Below, piece by piece: positions 25,410 to 33,782 of a stretch of DNA of 64,000 nt. The notes beneath the pieces were generated by a model that searched no databases, was not told where the DNA came from, and worked only from the letters and a program-made list of their open reading frames with translations. The stretch comes from CALITV01 sp964415795 (GTDB lineage: Bacteria > UBP6 > UBA1177 > JAKLFG01), in the NCBI GenBank assembly GCA_964415795.1, contig CAYQBN010000001.1:186001-250000 (forward strand), given 5' to 3'. Position 1 is the first letter of the stretch; every line of letters begins with the position of its first letter. A program made the position numbers and the translations under genes.

Positions 25410-26378
25410 TTACCGTATGAACGGATCCTGAACCACCCAGCGGCCATCGGCGTGTTCGGTCGCCGCCTTAGTGACGAGCGGCTTTTTGCGGTCAATGAGG
25501 AGCCGCAGGCCGGTCGTGTCCATAAGAAAACTGACATCGCCGTCGGAATCGCCGGCGCCGAACCGGGGCCGCTTGTCAGGATCGGGGTTCGGCAGGAACG
25601 GGTCGCCCTCTCCCATGCCAAAGATGAATTTGTTTATCCAGCACCGTTTTCCGTCGCGGAAGGTGATGGCGCGATTCTCACCGTCCCGTATCGGACCGCA
25701 GCCGACAAGGTCATAGGTGAGTTTCCCGTCGGGACCGATGACATTCTCGATACCGATGACCCGCTCGGGTGGGATGCCGACCTTTTCGGCACACGGTTCG
25801 ATGATGTACTTGGGCGTTGCCGAAACGACCCACACTTCGAATCCGCTCTTTTCGAGCGCTTTGATGAGATCGGCGATTTGTGGATAGATGCGGATGAAAT
25901 CGGGTACCACGACATCACCGACGCGACGCGTCGCGCCGATGGGGTTTTTCATCTGTTCTTCGAATATCTCGCGCGCCGCCTGTCGTATCTCGTCGGGGGT
26001 GTTCCCGGCGAGCAGGTGGGCGAGCCACGCATAAGCCGGTTCGGTGATCCTCTCGTCGTGACCGGCAAAGGCCGGCGTGCCGTCGGGCGTCGTCTGGAGG
26101 TGGTAGAGGCGAAAGATGAGTGCAGGCGTCGCTCCTTTTTTGAGCACTTGTATTGCCGCCTCGGTGAGATAGGGACTGGTCCGACGCCAGTCGGCGAGGG
26201 TTCGTATCATCCCGCGGTCGAGCAGGCCGATGAACGCGGCATCGCCGATGTCGTTCTTGATGACGGTGTTGTCCCAGTCGAACACTGCCACTTTGCGGCC
26301 CGGACGCTTCGCCTCGGCGGTGAGAAAGGCGATAAGCGCCGCGTGGTTCTTCGGGTCCCATCCGTCGGGGTTGAGCAT
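25410..26378 (-). CDS. HAD-superfamily phosphatase (phosphoserine/phosphocholine phosphatase-like)
   Basis: The ATG at 26378 has a GGAGAGGAG site; the longer in-frame extension overlaps another small gene and looks non-coding. The 322-residue protein shows HAD motif I VAVFDWDNTVIKND, motif II VVSATPKY and motif III/IV GAGDSDGDVSFL. A helical cap lies between motifs I and II. No signal peptide is seen, so it should act in the cytoplasm. It lies next to the phosphate-scavenging genes, and a weak Pho-like box is present further upstream, so a role in internal phosphorus recycling is plausible. Confidence 0.88.
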   Translation of the reverse strand: MLNPDGWDPKNHAALIAFLTAEAKRPGRKVAVFDWDNTVIKNDIGDAAFIGLLDRGMIRTLADWRRTSPYLTEAAIQVLKKGATPALIFRLYHLQTTPDGTPAFAGHDERITEPAYAWLAHLLAGNTPDEIRQAAREIFEEQMKNPIGATRRVGDVVVPDFIRIYPQIADLIKALEKSGFEVWVVSATPKYIIEPCAEKVGIPPERVIGIENVIGPDGKLTYDLVGCGPIRDGENRAITFRDGKRCWINKFIFGMGEGDPFLPNPDPDKRPRFGAGDSDGDVSFLMDTTGLRLLIDRKKPLVTKAATEHADGRWVVQDPFIR

Positions 26379-26464
26379 GGACTCCTCTCCTTTAATACGA
26401 GCCTGACAACACGGAGAGAATAGAAGGTTCTCGAGCTGATGGCAAATTCTTACGAAAAAGGATT

Positions 26465-26557
26465 CTAGAACGACTCCCTCACGGTCTGACCCACCGAAAC
26501 AAAAAAAACGATCAACAAAACCACTGCAGTTCCGATCGCCCCGAGCGCCACTTTCAT
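26465..26557 (-). CDS. 30-residue single-helix membrane peptide
   Basis: An ATG at 26557 follows GGAGG with 5-base spacing and opens a 30-codon frame ending TAG. The product begins MKVALGAIGTAVVLLIVFF and ends VGQTVRESF. That is one membrane helix with a positively charged residue at the start and a short polar tail. The strong ribosome site and clean composition argue for expression. It precedes the HAD phosphatase by 86 bases on the same strand. Function is unknown; small membrane proteins of this kind often modulate transporters or sensor kinases. Confidence 0.6.
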   Translation of the reverse strand: MKVALGAIGTAVVLLIVFFVSVGQTVRESF

Positions 26558-26650
26558 GATAACCTCCATTCACGAGCTACGATCCTATCATGGCTTCGTT
26601 ATGTCAGGATACGGTAAAGGGCGGGTGAAACGATCATGAAAACAGAAGTG

Positions 26651-28291
26651 TTACTTCTGTATCTGGAAGGTGTCGATGAAGCCCATCGAGGCGCCGGTAT
26701 CGCTGTTGAGTTCCACCGCCCGGAAGCTGAGGTGTGCGCCGTCGATGGTGACCGCAACATAGTGAATCGCCGCCTTGGTCACCTTGACCTTGTCGGTCGT
26801 CTTCACATCGTAGAGAGTCGCACCGGCACCGGCGGTGACGATGTAGTTGACTCCATCGGCCTCCGTCGGCTGCTTCACATCTCCCTTAAGCGGCACCGAG
26901 CGCTGGTAATAGTGGTCATGACCATTGAAAACCATTGTGACGCCATACTGATCGAAGACGGGTGCCCATACCGCTTTGAGATCGCTGTTGAAACTGCCGC
27001 CGTGCGTAAGGTCGGTCGTTTCGCTGTAGATGGGGCGATGATGCGTGACGAAGCGCCACACGGCATCGGGGAACCACTGGCTAAACACCTGATGCATGAA
27101 CTGGGTTTGCTGGTCCTTGATAGAACCGTCCTTCATGAGGGCGCCGGTGCAGGCGGTGCCATAGGTGCCCCACAGCCCTGCGCCGTTCCAGCAATCGTTG
27201 ATGTTGACGAACACCGCGTTACCGTAGCGGATAGCGAACCAGTGCTCATTGCCCGGCATCGCGAACTGGGCGAAATAGTTCACCGCCGACTGTTCATGAT
27301 TTCCGACCACTGAGAGGATCGGCACGCTGCGCATCCATTCTTCGGCCTGCTCGAAGACATCGAACCACTGACTCTGGGTGGTTCCTTCACTCACCCAGTC
27401 ACCACCGAAACTAATGAACACCGGATCCTCGTTCTCGATCGCTGCCCTGATGGTCCGGGCGAGCCGGTCGGGGGCGCCGCGGCTGTCGCCCATCGCGACG
27501 AAGGTGAACGGCGGAGCCGGTTTGCGCGGATCGGGGGCCGTGCGGAAGTGCGATACCGGCGAGAGGTGATCAGGATCACCGACCCGATAGTAGTAGGTCG
27601 TCCCCGGCGTAAGTCCGCAGAGTTCGGCAACATGAACCGTTTTTCGGGCACTGTCGTAGGGAAGTACCCACGCCGCCCCTTCCATCGAACCGGTGTTGCT
27701 GGGGCCGGTCTCAACGCAATTCTGCGTCATTGCCTCGTCGGTGCAAGCTTTCGCGTAGGTCATCTTTGTCATCGAGCCGGCCGAGGAATCGAGTGTGGTC
27801 CACGTAAAGGTCATCGAGATCGCCGGTTCGCTCTGCCACGAGAGGTGAACATAGCGCGGCGTCGGTGCGTCGCCGATCGTGGGGTCAGCAGGCATCGGGA
27901 TGAGCGCGGCATTGCCCGTTTCACCCTGATTGGTGCCGCAGGTTGGGTCGATGATCGGCGGTTCTCCGCCATCGTCGGGCTGTTCGTTGTCCACCGGGGT
28001 TCCGTTGTCGGTCGGCGTCGTATCTGGCTGGGGTTCGGTATCGTTCGACTGAGTGCCATCGGTCGGTTGATTGTCGATCATCCCGCCGGTATCGGGCTGT
28101 TCGGTGTCGATCACTTGGCCACTGTCGGTCGGTGGAGTCGTGTCGGTCTGTTCAGCGGTGTCGGTCACGCCGGTGTGGTCGGAAGTACCGGCGGCATCGT
28201 TCTGTACATACTGCGAACTGTCCGAGACATCGCACGCAGCGGCCACAAGAGCCACTACACCAACGAACAGCAAAAGGTACGGCATCTTCAT
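26651..28291 (-). CDS. Purple-acid-phosphatase-like metallophosphoesterase lipoprotein
   Basis: ATG 28291 (GGAGGATACC before it) gives 546 residues. The signal peptide ends AAAC (lipobox Cys20) and is followed by a Thr/Asp/Pro stalk (about 25-115). A fibronectin-like purple-acid-phosphatase N-domain comes next (YVHLSWQSEPAISMTFTW, TPGTTYYYRVGD). The catalytic domain has all metal motifs: AMGDSRG, FGGDWV, VGNHEQ, THHRPIY and FNGHDHYYQR. It should release phosphate from esters outside the inner membrane. It is the last gene of the operon AP-superfamily lipoprotein - porin - this gene. Confidence 0.92.
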   Translation of the reverse strand: MKMPYLLLFVGVVALVAAACDVSDSSQYVQNDAAGTSDHTGVTDTAEQTDTTPPTDSGQVIDTEQPDTGGMIDNQPTDGTQSNDTEPQPDTTPTDNGTPVDNEQPDDGGEPPIIDPTCGTNQGETGNAALIPMPADPTIGDAPTPRYVHLSWQSEPAISMTFTWTTLDSSAGSMTKMTYAKACTDEAMTQNCVETGPSNTGSMEGAAWVLPYDSARKTVHVAELCGLTPGTTYYYRVGDPDHLSPVSHFRTAPDPRKPAPPFTFVAMGDSRGAPDRLARTIRAAIENEDPVFISFGGDWVSEGTTQSQWFDVFEQAEEWMRSVPILSVVGNHEQSAVNYFAQFAMPGNEHWFAIRYGNAVFVNINDCWNGAGLWGTYGTACTGALMKDGSIKDQQTQFMHQVFSQWFPDAVWRFVTHHRPIYSETTDLTHGGSFNSDLKAVWAPVFDQYGVTMVFNGHDHYYQRSVPLKGDVKQPTEADGVNYIVTAGAGATLYDVKTTDKVKVTKAAIHYVAVTIDGAHLSFRAVELNSDTGASMGFIDTFQIQK

Positions 28292-28305
28292 GGTATCCTC
28301 CTTCG

Positions 28306-29811
28306 CTATAACGCGAACTGTGCTTGTAGTATCCAACTATCGTTCCGTATCTGCGCGTTCGGCGGATAGGGAGAACCTTCACCCGGATTGAAGTTCTCGA
28401 TCTCGTCACGCAAGTGGTAATCGAAACTAATCTTGATCGTGTTCTTTCTTCCACCGGGACTGAAGTAGAGGTTGAAGCCGAAGGTAGTCGTCCGCATCTT
28501 GCGATCCATCACCTTACCGATCCCCTGAGGTACGAAGGCATCCGCATCGGCAGCAGAGTACTTGTGCCCGCCGATCATCTGGTAAGGATCGAACTCCTCG
28601 TAGCGGAGCTTGAGTTCGAGATGTTCCCGGACCCAGTAGGGGATTGGAACAAAGAGCCCCGCCTGCAGATACCATCCTTCCGACTCCCACGCCGGATCGA
28701 ATACCGACTGCGCCTCATATTTCTTGCTTCCGGCGCTCTGGAGGAGCACCCAACCGCCGCCGAGCGAAAGACCTTCGAATCCGATAACGCCGTCTATCGC
28801 ATAGAAGTAGGCGTCTTTGTCAACATCGTAGGCCGACTCGAGATCGATGCTCTTGCCATAGTTGAATCCGATACTGCCGGTGAAGTCGCGCCAGTTCCAG
28901 TCGGTCGGCCAGTGGTCGGGATTGAATTTCCAGTGACTCTCGTTGTACTCCCCGTAGCCGAAGGGATTTATCTCGGCGCGAAGCGAATACATCGATGCGC
29001 CGTTGCGGCCCGATCCCGATTTGAAATCATAGCCGTTCTGGTAGGCAAAGTAGTAGCGGACGATCCCCTGCGGCCATTCCTTGAACACATCGAGTTCTGG
29101 CCACGGGAAGAGATCGCCTTGGATCATCGCGCCAAAGTCGCTCCCAGGGAACGCGCCGGTTTTCTTCGAGGGATCGAACCCCTTGATGCTCATGGTCCGC
29201 TGGCGAACCGCCATCGCCTCTTCGGCGAAGAGGTGTTTCGAGCCCGACATCATCTTCTGGTAGAGGAGCGGCGCCTTGATGAGTCCTGTCCGTATCTCGG
29301 CGTAACGGACGATCGGGAAGCTGACATACGCTTCGGAGACGATACTGTCGCCGATCTTCTGGTCCCACAGGTCGAGTTCCATCTTGAAGCCGCTCCACGA
29401 AGCGAATTTCCCCGCGAAGGCCATCCGCGCCTTGTTGAGCGAGAAGACATCGACGAGGGAGGTCGGCGGCATGTTGGCGTCGTTGTTCTGATAGGTGAAT
29501 CGGCTCTGAAGGTACCCCGAGAAATAGAGGTAACTCTCGTTGGTGTCGTTCGACCAGAGAATAAGTTTATCCTCCGGTAGCGGCTTTTTCTCTTTCGGTG
29601 CGTCCTTCTTTTCTTCGCCGGCCACCGTATGGGCCGCCCGTTCTTTTTCGAGCGCATCGCGTACCGCTTCGTTCACGATGCGGCGCACCTCCTGTTCAGT
29701 GAGGGTCCGTTCGGTGTTTCTGGCGATCTCCCCGTCGTCAACGAACTCATCCTGAGCCAAAAGAAAGGACGAGAAAAGGATCGGGAGCAGAAAAAGGGAG
29801 AGATGATTCAT
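28306..29811 (-). CDS. Phosphate-selective-porin-like (OprO/OprP type) outer-membrane protein
   Basis: The 501-residue protein has a signal peptide (ending LLAQ) and a short coiled coil (TEQEVRRIVNEAVRDALEKE), which is typical of OprP-type porins. A beta-barrel follows, with FSGYLQSRFTYQ, ARMAFAGKFASW, RTGLIKAPLLYQ and a terminal aromatic-hydrophobic strand LQAQFAL. It lies between two secreted phosphatases, 9 bases after the first and 14 bases before the second. This argues that it imports the phosphate or phosphate compounds they release. Selectivity for phosphate is inferred from family and context. Confidence 0.85.
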   Translation of the reverse strand: MNHLSLFLLPILFSSFLLAQDEFVDDGEIARNTERTLTEQEVRRIVNEAVRDALEKERAAHTVAGEEKKDAPKEKKPLPEDKLILWSNDTNESYLYFSGYLQSRFTYQNNDANMPPTSLVDVFSLNKARMAFAGKFASWSGFKMELDLWDQKIGDSIVSEAYVSFPIVRYAEIRTGLIKAPLLYQKMMSGSKHLFAEEAMAVRQRTMSIKGFDPSKKTGAFPGSDFGAMIQGDLFPWPELDVFKEWPQGIVRYYFAYQNGYDFKSGSGRNGASMYSLRAEINPFGYGEYNESHWKFNPDHWPTDWNWRDFTGSIGFNYGKSIDLESAYDVDKDAYFYAIDGVIGFEGLSLGGGWVLLQSAGSKKYEAQSVFDPAWESEGWYLQAGLFVPIPYWVREHLELKLRYEEFDPYQMIGGHKYSAADADAFVPQGIGKVMDRKMRTTTFGFNLYFSPGGRKNTIKISFDYHLRDEIENFNPGEGSPYPPNAQIRNDSWILQAQFAL

Positions 29812-29820
29812 GCCGTTCTC

Positions 29821-31986
29821 CTACTTGAAGTAAACGCCCAGTCCGGTCTTCTCCTGAAAGTCAACGATCTTCGCGGCACGCAGGTTGGCGATTGGGTCGG
29901 AGCTGCGGGTCGGGTCGGCGAGTTGCATTCCGTGGTCGCTCGTAAGGATGACGACGGTGTTCTCGAGCATTCCCCATTTGGCGAACCAGTTGAACATCAC
30001 CCTGAGGTTGTTGTCGATGTGTTCGAGCACCTTACCCATGAGATCGCCGTGCGGCCCGCGGTCGTGGCCGGTTCCATCGGTCGCCGGGAAATTCATGATG
30101 ACGAACTTCGGACGCGGTTGGACCTTCTCGAAAAGATTGTAGAACTCTGTCATCGAGGCGAGTTCCGTCATCTGTTCGCCGAAGATACTGTAACTTTCGG
30201 TCACGCTTACATTGGGATAGGTGAGTCCGTCGAACGGAATGAGTGACGAAAGTGCCTTTTGAACGAGCGGCACTTGTCCCGACCGATCGCGGAACTCGAG
30301 ATCGGCGGTATCGGCGTCGCTGACCGACGGGTCGAAGAAACTGGCAGTGTAGGCGCCGTTCGGCTCATCCCACTGCCCGAAGGCGCGGTGGAGCGCCATG
30401 TGGAGCGATTCGACCTGTTCGGGAATGACCGGATTCCAATACTTCTCGGTGTTGAAGGTGTCGCCGATCGGGGTCGCCGACTCTTTGGTGTCGCGGTAGT
30501 AGTAGGAGTTGTCCACAAGCCCATGATGGCCGCTGTAGGCGCCGGAACCAAGCACATTGTGGCTCGGATAGGTGACGCTCGGCCAGTTAGTGATACTGCC
30601 ATACTTCGCCCACATTCCCTCGTTCCTCATCTTAGCGATGGTCGAATACTTCTCTGGTTCGGTGTCGATCCGCCGGTGCAGTTCGGTGTGGTTGAGCCCG
30701 TCGCAGGTCACGATGATAACAGTTTGCACTAGTTCCCCCGAGAGGATCTCCTCAATGACATGGCCATCCTGCCAGCGGAGGTAGCAGTGGTGACTGAAGA
30801 TGCCGCGCTCGTCAACGCAATCGGTCTTCGGCGCACCGAGCATCTTCATGACGGTCGGCGCGACATCGACATGGCGGAGCGGCCCCTCATAGACGCCCGG
30901 CAGGATCCCTTTCCCCCACGCAACGAAAGGGGAACGACTCTGGATGAGATTGAGACTCGCGTGTTCCCCCGGCGCAACGGCGAAGTGGGCGAAATTTGCC
31001 CAGTTGACCATGAGATCGGCACTGTCGTAATGGTCGAAATAGGCGGCAATTCTCTCGTAACCGTACGGATACACTTCATCTTTTAGATCTATGAACGACA
31101 GGCGCGGGTCACCGTCGGCATACCCTTCGACCGTGGCGTTGTTGGGGTTCGATCCCAGCGCCAGTTCCTCCGCGTAGGTCGGGGCAACGAACTGGCTTTG
31201 ATTCTCGATCGGATTGCCCCCTTCGAGGACCTCGACATCGTAGCGGTACCCTTTGTTGGTGTTGACCCGAGTGAACCGTATCTTGCCGCGCGCGGCGGTC
31301 ACTTCATAGGTGTTCTCACCGATGCGCGTCGCAACGAAGTCGGTGCCGGGATCGGCGACAAGGAAATCGAGCGCTTTCGCGTAAAGTTCCTCCTCGCCGG
31401 GATTGATCCCCTGCTTTTCCTGCGGGAGAACCACAAATCCGCTGTGCTCCTCGACATTCATGAGGTAAAAGGGACCGGCTTCGACGGGAGCGTCTTTTCC
31501 GCTTTCGAAACGGAAGAATATCTCTCCCGCGCATCCCGCCTCCTGCTCCCAACTGTACCAGACGACCGTCTGCGGTTCGGCGGCAAGCCCTTTGAGCGAA
31601 GAAGGGGTATCTATCGGCGTCCACTCGGCGGCGCATCCTCCTCTGTAGGAGATCATGAGGTCGCGCGGTTCACCGTCTTCGGGAGACAAGATGAACGAAA
31701 CGGTGATGTCGCCCCAATCGGGACTCATTGCCACGCCACTGACGAACGGTATCTCTGGCTCGACGAGGTCCTCATCGGTAAGAAGATCGTCCTCTCCGTT
31801 CACACCTTCGTCCGTTATCCCCTGATCGTCCGCCATCTCTTCCTTTTCTCCCGCTCCCTCATCGACCGACATCGTCTCGTCCGTTGCCGCGACGGTATCG
31901 TTCTCGGCGACGACCCACGGGTCTCCTTCTCTATCGCACGCCCCAAACAACAGCATGCTGACGACGACGAAAAGTATCGTTCTCAT
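29821..31986 (-). CDS. Alkaline-phosphatase-superfamily (nucleotide pyrophosphatase/phosphodiesterase) lipoprotein
   Basis: The 721-residue protein has a lipobox (LLFGAC, Cys17), an acidic stalk and an N-terminal beta-rich domain. The catalytic domain follows: VIIVTCDGLNHTE (metal Asp), NWPSVTYPSHN (nucleophile Thr/Ser region), TDGTGHDRGPHG and ILTSDHGM. These are the metal sites of type I phosphodiesterase/nucleotide pyrophosphatases, which cleave phosphodiesters or pyrophosphates. A further acidic/IPT-like region lies between stalk and enzyme. It heads a three-gene operon with the porin and the purple acid phosphatase, and a Pho-type promoter precedes it. Confidence 0.9.
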   Translation of the reverse strand: MRTILFVVVSMLLFGACDREGDPWVVAENDTVAATDETMSVDEGAGEKEEMADDQGITDEGVNGEDDLLTDEDLVEPEIPFVSGVAMSPDWGDITVSFILSPEDGEPRDLMISYRGGCAAEWTPIDTPSSLKGLAAEPQTVVWYSWEQEAGCAGEIFFRFESGKDAPVEAGPFYLMNVEEHSGFVVLPQEKQGINPGEEELYAKALDFLVADPGTDFVATRIGENTYEVTAARGKIRFTRVNTNKGYRYDVEVLEGGNPIENQSQFVAPTYAEELALGSNPNNATVEGYADGDPRLSFIDLKDEVYPYGYERIAAYFDHYDSADLMVNWANFAHFAVAPGEHASLNLIQSRSPFVAWGKGILPGVYEGPLRHVDVAPTVMKMLGAPKTDCVDERGIFSHHCYLRWQDGHVIEEILSGELVQTVIIVTCDGLNHTELHRRIDTEPEKYSTIAKMRNEGMWAKYGSITNWPSVTYPSHNVLGSGAYSGHHGLVDNSYYYRDTKESATPIGDTFNTEKYWNPVIPEQVESLHMALHRAFGQWDEPNGAYTASFFDPSVSDADTADLEFRDRSGQVPLVQKALSSLIPFDGLTYPNVSVTESYSIFGEQMTELASMTEFYNLFEKVQPRPKFVIMNFPATDGTGHDRGPHGDLMGKVLEHIDNNLRVMFNWFAKWGMLENTVVILTSDHGMQLADPTRSSDPIANLRAAKIVDFQEKTGLGVYFK

Positions 31987-32036
31987 GGCAATCCTCCTCG
32001 AAAAACGGGAACATGGTGCCTTCCCATCATGTGGCG

Positions 32037-32073
32037 ATGATGAGGCGTTCGTTAGAATGCAATGTAAGGACGG
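32037..32073 (-). promoter_or_regulatory. Pho-type promoter of the alkaline-phosphatase operon
   Basis: Read on the minus strand, two degenerate 11-mers (CCGTCCTTACA, TTGCATTCTAA) are followed by the hexamer CTAACG that ends the box, 7 bases, then CATCAT as -10. The TAAC-N7-CAT..T spacing is the same as at pstS and olsB-like promoters in this window. The 11-mers are weaker than those at pst. Confidence 0.5.
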
Positions 32074-32078
32074 TAAAA

Positions 32079-32981
32079 TTATGCCGCCCGAATCACCTGC
32101 GATGGCGATGAAACCTCGAATTTCGCACCGACTTGACCGTTCAACTTGTCCATGTCGAGCAGGGTGAGGAAATCGGCACAGCGGAAGTGACGGTCGATTA
32201 TCGGTTCGCCGAGCACCGTGGCTCCTGCTTTAAGATAAGCCTTGAGAAGTGGCGGTATAAGAGCCTTGGCGTGTTCCTCGTCAATGCCACCGATCGAGGA
32301 GACGAAGCGATAGTAATCATCGAACTGACGAATACGGAATTTCCGGTTCGGCTGGGCGTGCACGACACCATTTCCCGCATGATAGACTGAAAAATAACCG
32401 TGGAGCGCAACGAGATCATCCATGTCCATCGTCTTGATGCTCGAACAACCGAAGAGCCATTGCGCACCAGTATGTTTGGCATATTCGGCGATCCCCTTCC
32501 ACAACAGAAGAATGGCGGCACCGGTGCGATGATCGGCATGGACGCAGGCGCGTCCCAACTCGACCTTGACTCCCGGCAGTTGGAGTATCTCTCTGATGTT
32601 GAATTCGGTTGCCGTGTAGAAGTTGCGCGTGAACAGCGAACAGTTGAACCGGTACGTACCAACGCAGGCACCGCTTTCCCGGTCTATGAGCATGAGGTGA
32701 TCGCACTTGAGATCGAATCGGTCGAAGTCGAGTCCGAGCGGGTGACGGATGTGGAGCAGTTCCTCGTAGAACACCGCATGTCGGAGCAAGAGAACCTGCC
32801 GCAGATCATCGCCGTTCTCGGCCATCTTAACCGTGTAACGCTTATTTTCCAGCAAGAAGCGGACATGCGGCCGGTAGCGGTCGAGTTGCGCATCGATGCG
32901 AGACACCACGAATTTGCGGGCGATCTGCCCGACGAGCGGCATCGAGAACGGGGCTTTCTTCATCGTGAGCGTCGTGCTCAT
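32079..32981 (-). CDS. OlsB-like GNAT N-acyltransferase (ornithine-lipid type)
   Basis: The 300-residue protein shows the pattern of ornithine-acyl-ACP N-acyltransferases (OlsB): RHAVFYEELL, DRFDLKCDHLMLID, CVGTYRFNCS, FYTATEFNI, VELGRACVHADHR, LLWKGIAEYA and LFGCSSIKTMD. OlsB makes the amide bond of lyso-ornithine lipid, a phosphorus-free membrane lipid often induced at low phosphate. OlsA, the second acyltransferase, is not in the window, so the amino acid and final lipid remain open. GGAGG precedes the ATG. A 17-bp sequence shared with the pstS promoter lies upstream. Confidence 0.8.
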   Translation of the reverse strand: MSTTLTMKKAPFSMPLVGQIARKFVVSRIDAQLDRYRPHVRFLLENKRYTVKMAENGDDLRQVLLLRHAVFYEELLHIRHPLGLDFDRFDLKCDHLMLIDRESGACVGTYRFNCSLFTRNFYTATEFNIREILQLPGVKVELGRACVHADHRTGAAILLLWKGIAEYAKHTGAQWLFGCSSIKTMDMDDLVALHGYFSVYHAGNGVVHAQPNRKFRIRQFDDYYRFVSSIGGIDEEHAKALIPPLLKAYLKAGATVLGEPIIDRHFRCADFLTLLDMDKLNGQVGAKFEVSSPSQVIRAA

Positions 32982-33039
32982 CAGACACCTCCATTTACCT
33001 TTCTATAACGGAGGAAACATCGTCCCTTCGTATTGTCGC

Positions 33040-33069
33040 ATGATGAAAGGCGTGTTGAAAAACGGTGAA
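33040..33069 (-). promoter_or_regulatory. Pho-type promoter of the olsB-like gene
   Basis: On the minus strand TTCACCGTTTTTCAACA (33053-33069) matches the pstS promoter element TTCACCGTTTCTTAACA at 15 of 17 positions. Seven bases later CATCAT (33040-33045) takes the place of pstS CATACT. The element lies between the metallophosphoesterase gene and the olsB-like start. Confidence 0.7.
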
Positions 33070-33079
33070 AAGTGAAGGA

Positions 33080-33781
33080 TCATCGTATCTTCACCGTCTC
33101 GTACCAGAGCGTTTCGGTGTCGAGAATGACCCCCTGAAAGCGCCCCATCGAGCAGGAGCCGCAGTTGAGGTAACGCTTCTTTTTATTGAGGTAATAGGTC
33201 TTGTGGTATTCGATCTTGTGGGTGTGTCCCAGTATCACCACATCGTACTTCCTCAAAAGGCCGAGCGCATAGTTAAGGTATCGGAACGAATTATACTTTC
33301 GCGGTATTCGATGGATCTCGTCATCGAACGCGATCGCCGCACGATAGAGTTTCTTGAACCACTTGAAGCGGCACATTGCCTTGATAAGCAGATACATCCA
33401 CCGTCCGAACAGGCGCCCGATACGGGTGCCGTTCAAGAAATCGGCGTTGTGTCCATGTTCGATGTAGATCGTTTGACCGCCCGCGTTACGAATGAGGAGA
33501 TGGTCTTTGCCGAAATTGTTGAAGATATCGTGATTGCCCCGGATATAGATCGGCTTTTTCGAGTAGAGATAGGCGAGCAGTTCACGGTTGTGTTCGACTA
33601 TCTCCGTAAAATCCCATTTGTAGAGTTCATAGATGTCGCCGTTGAGAACGATCATCTCCACCTTGTACTGCGCAATGACCGATTCCATCGTGGCAATGAA
33701 CTCGGTAGGGTGCCAGCCGAAGATGTCCGATCCATCCTTCGGAACACCGAGGTGAAGGTCGGAGATGACCATGATTTGCAT
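33080..33781 (-). CDS. LpxH/PlcP-like metallophosphoesterase
   Basis: Starting at ATG 33781 (GGAG site inside the upstream gene end) the protein has 233 residues. It has all calcineurin-type metal motifs: VISDLHLG (6-13), LNGDIYELYKWD, IRGNHD, EHGHNAD and ILGHTHK. Basic, aromatic helices between them (LIKAMCRFKWFKKLYR) would suit membrane-surface substrates. Relatives include UDP-2,3-diacylglucosamine pyrophosphatase and PlcP, the phospholipase that converts phospholipids to diacylglycerol at low phosphate. One base separates it from the glycosyltransferase upstream, which supports a PlcP-like job. This is inference. Confidence 0.8.
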   Translation of the reverse strand: MQIMVISDLHLGVPKDGSDIFGWHPTEFIATMESVIAQYKVEMIVLNGDIYELYKWDFTEIVEHNRELLAYLYSKKPIYIRGNHDIFNNFGKDHLLIRNAGGQTIYIEHGHNADFLNGTRIGRLFGRWMYLLIKAMCRFKWFKKLYRAAIAFDDEIHRIPRKYNSFRYLNYALGLLRKYDVVILGHTHKIEYHKTYYLNKKKRYLNCGSCSMGRFQGVILDTETLWYETVKIR

Positions 33782-33782
33782 G

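Noticed and set aside
26379..26573. 65-residue N-terminal extension of the HAD phosphatase
   Set aside because: The extension is Cys/Arg-rich noise that overlaps the small membrane peptide gene in another frame. ATG 26378 has a strong GGAGAGGAG site.
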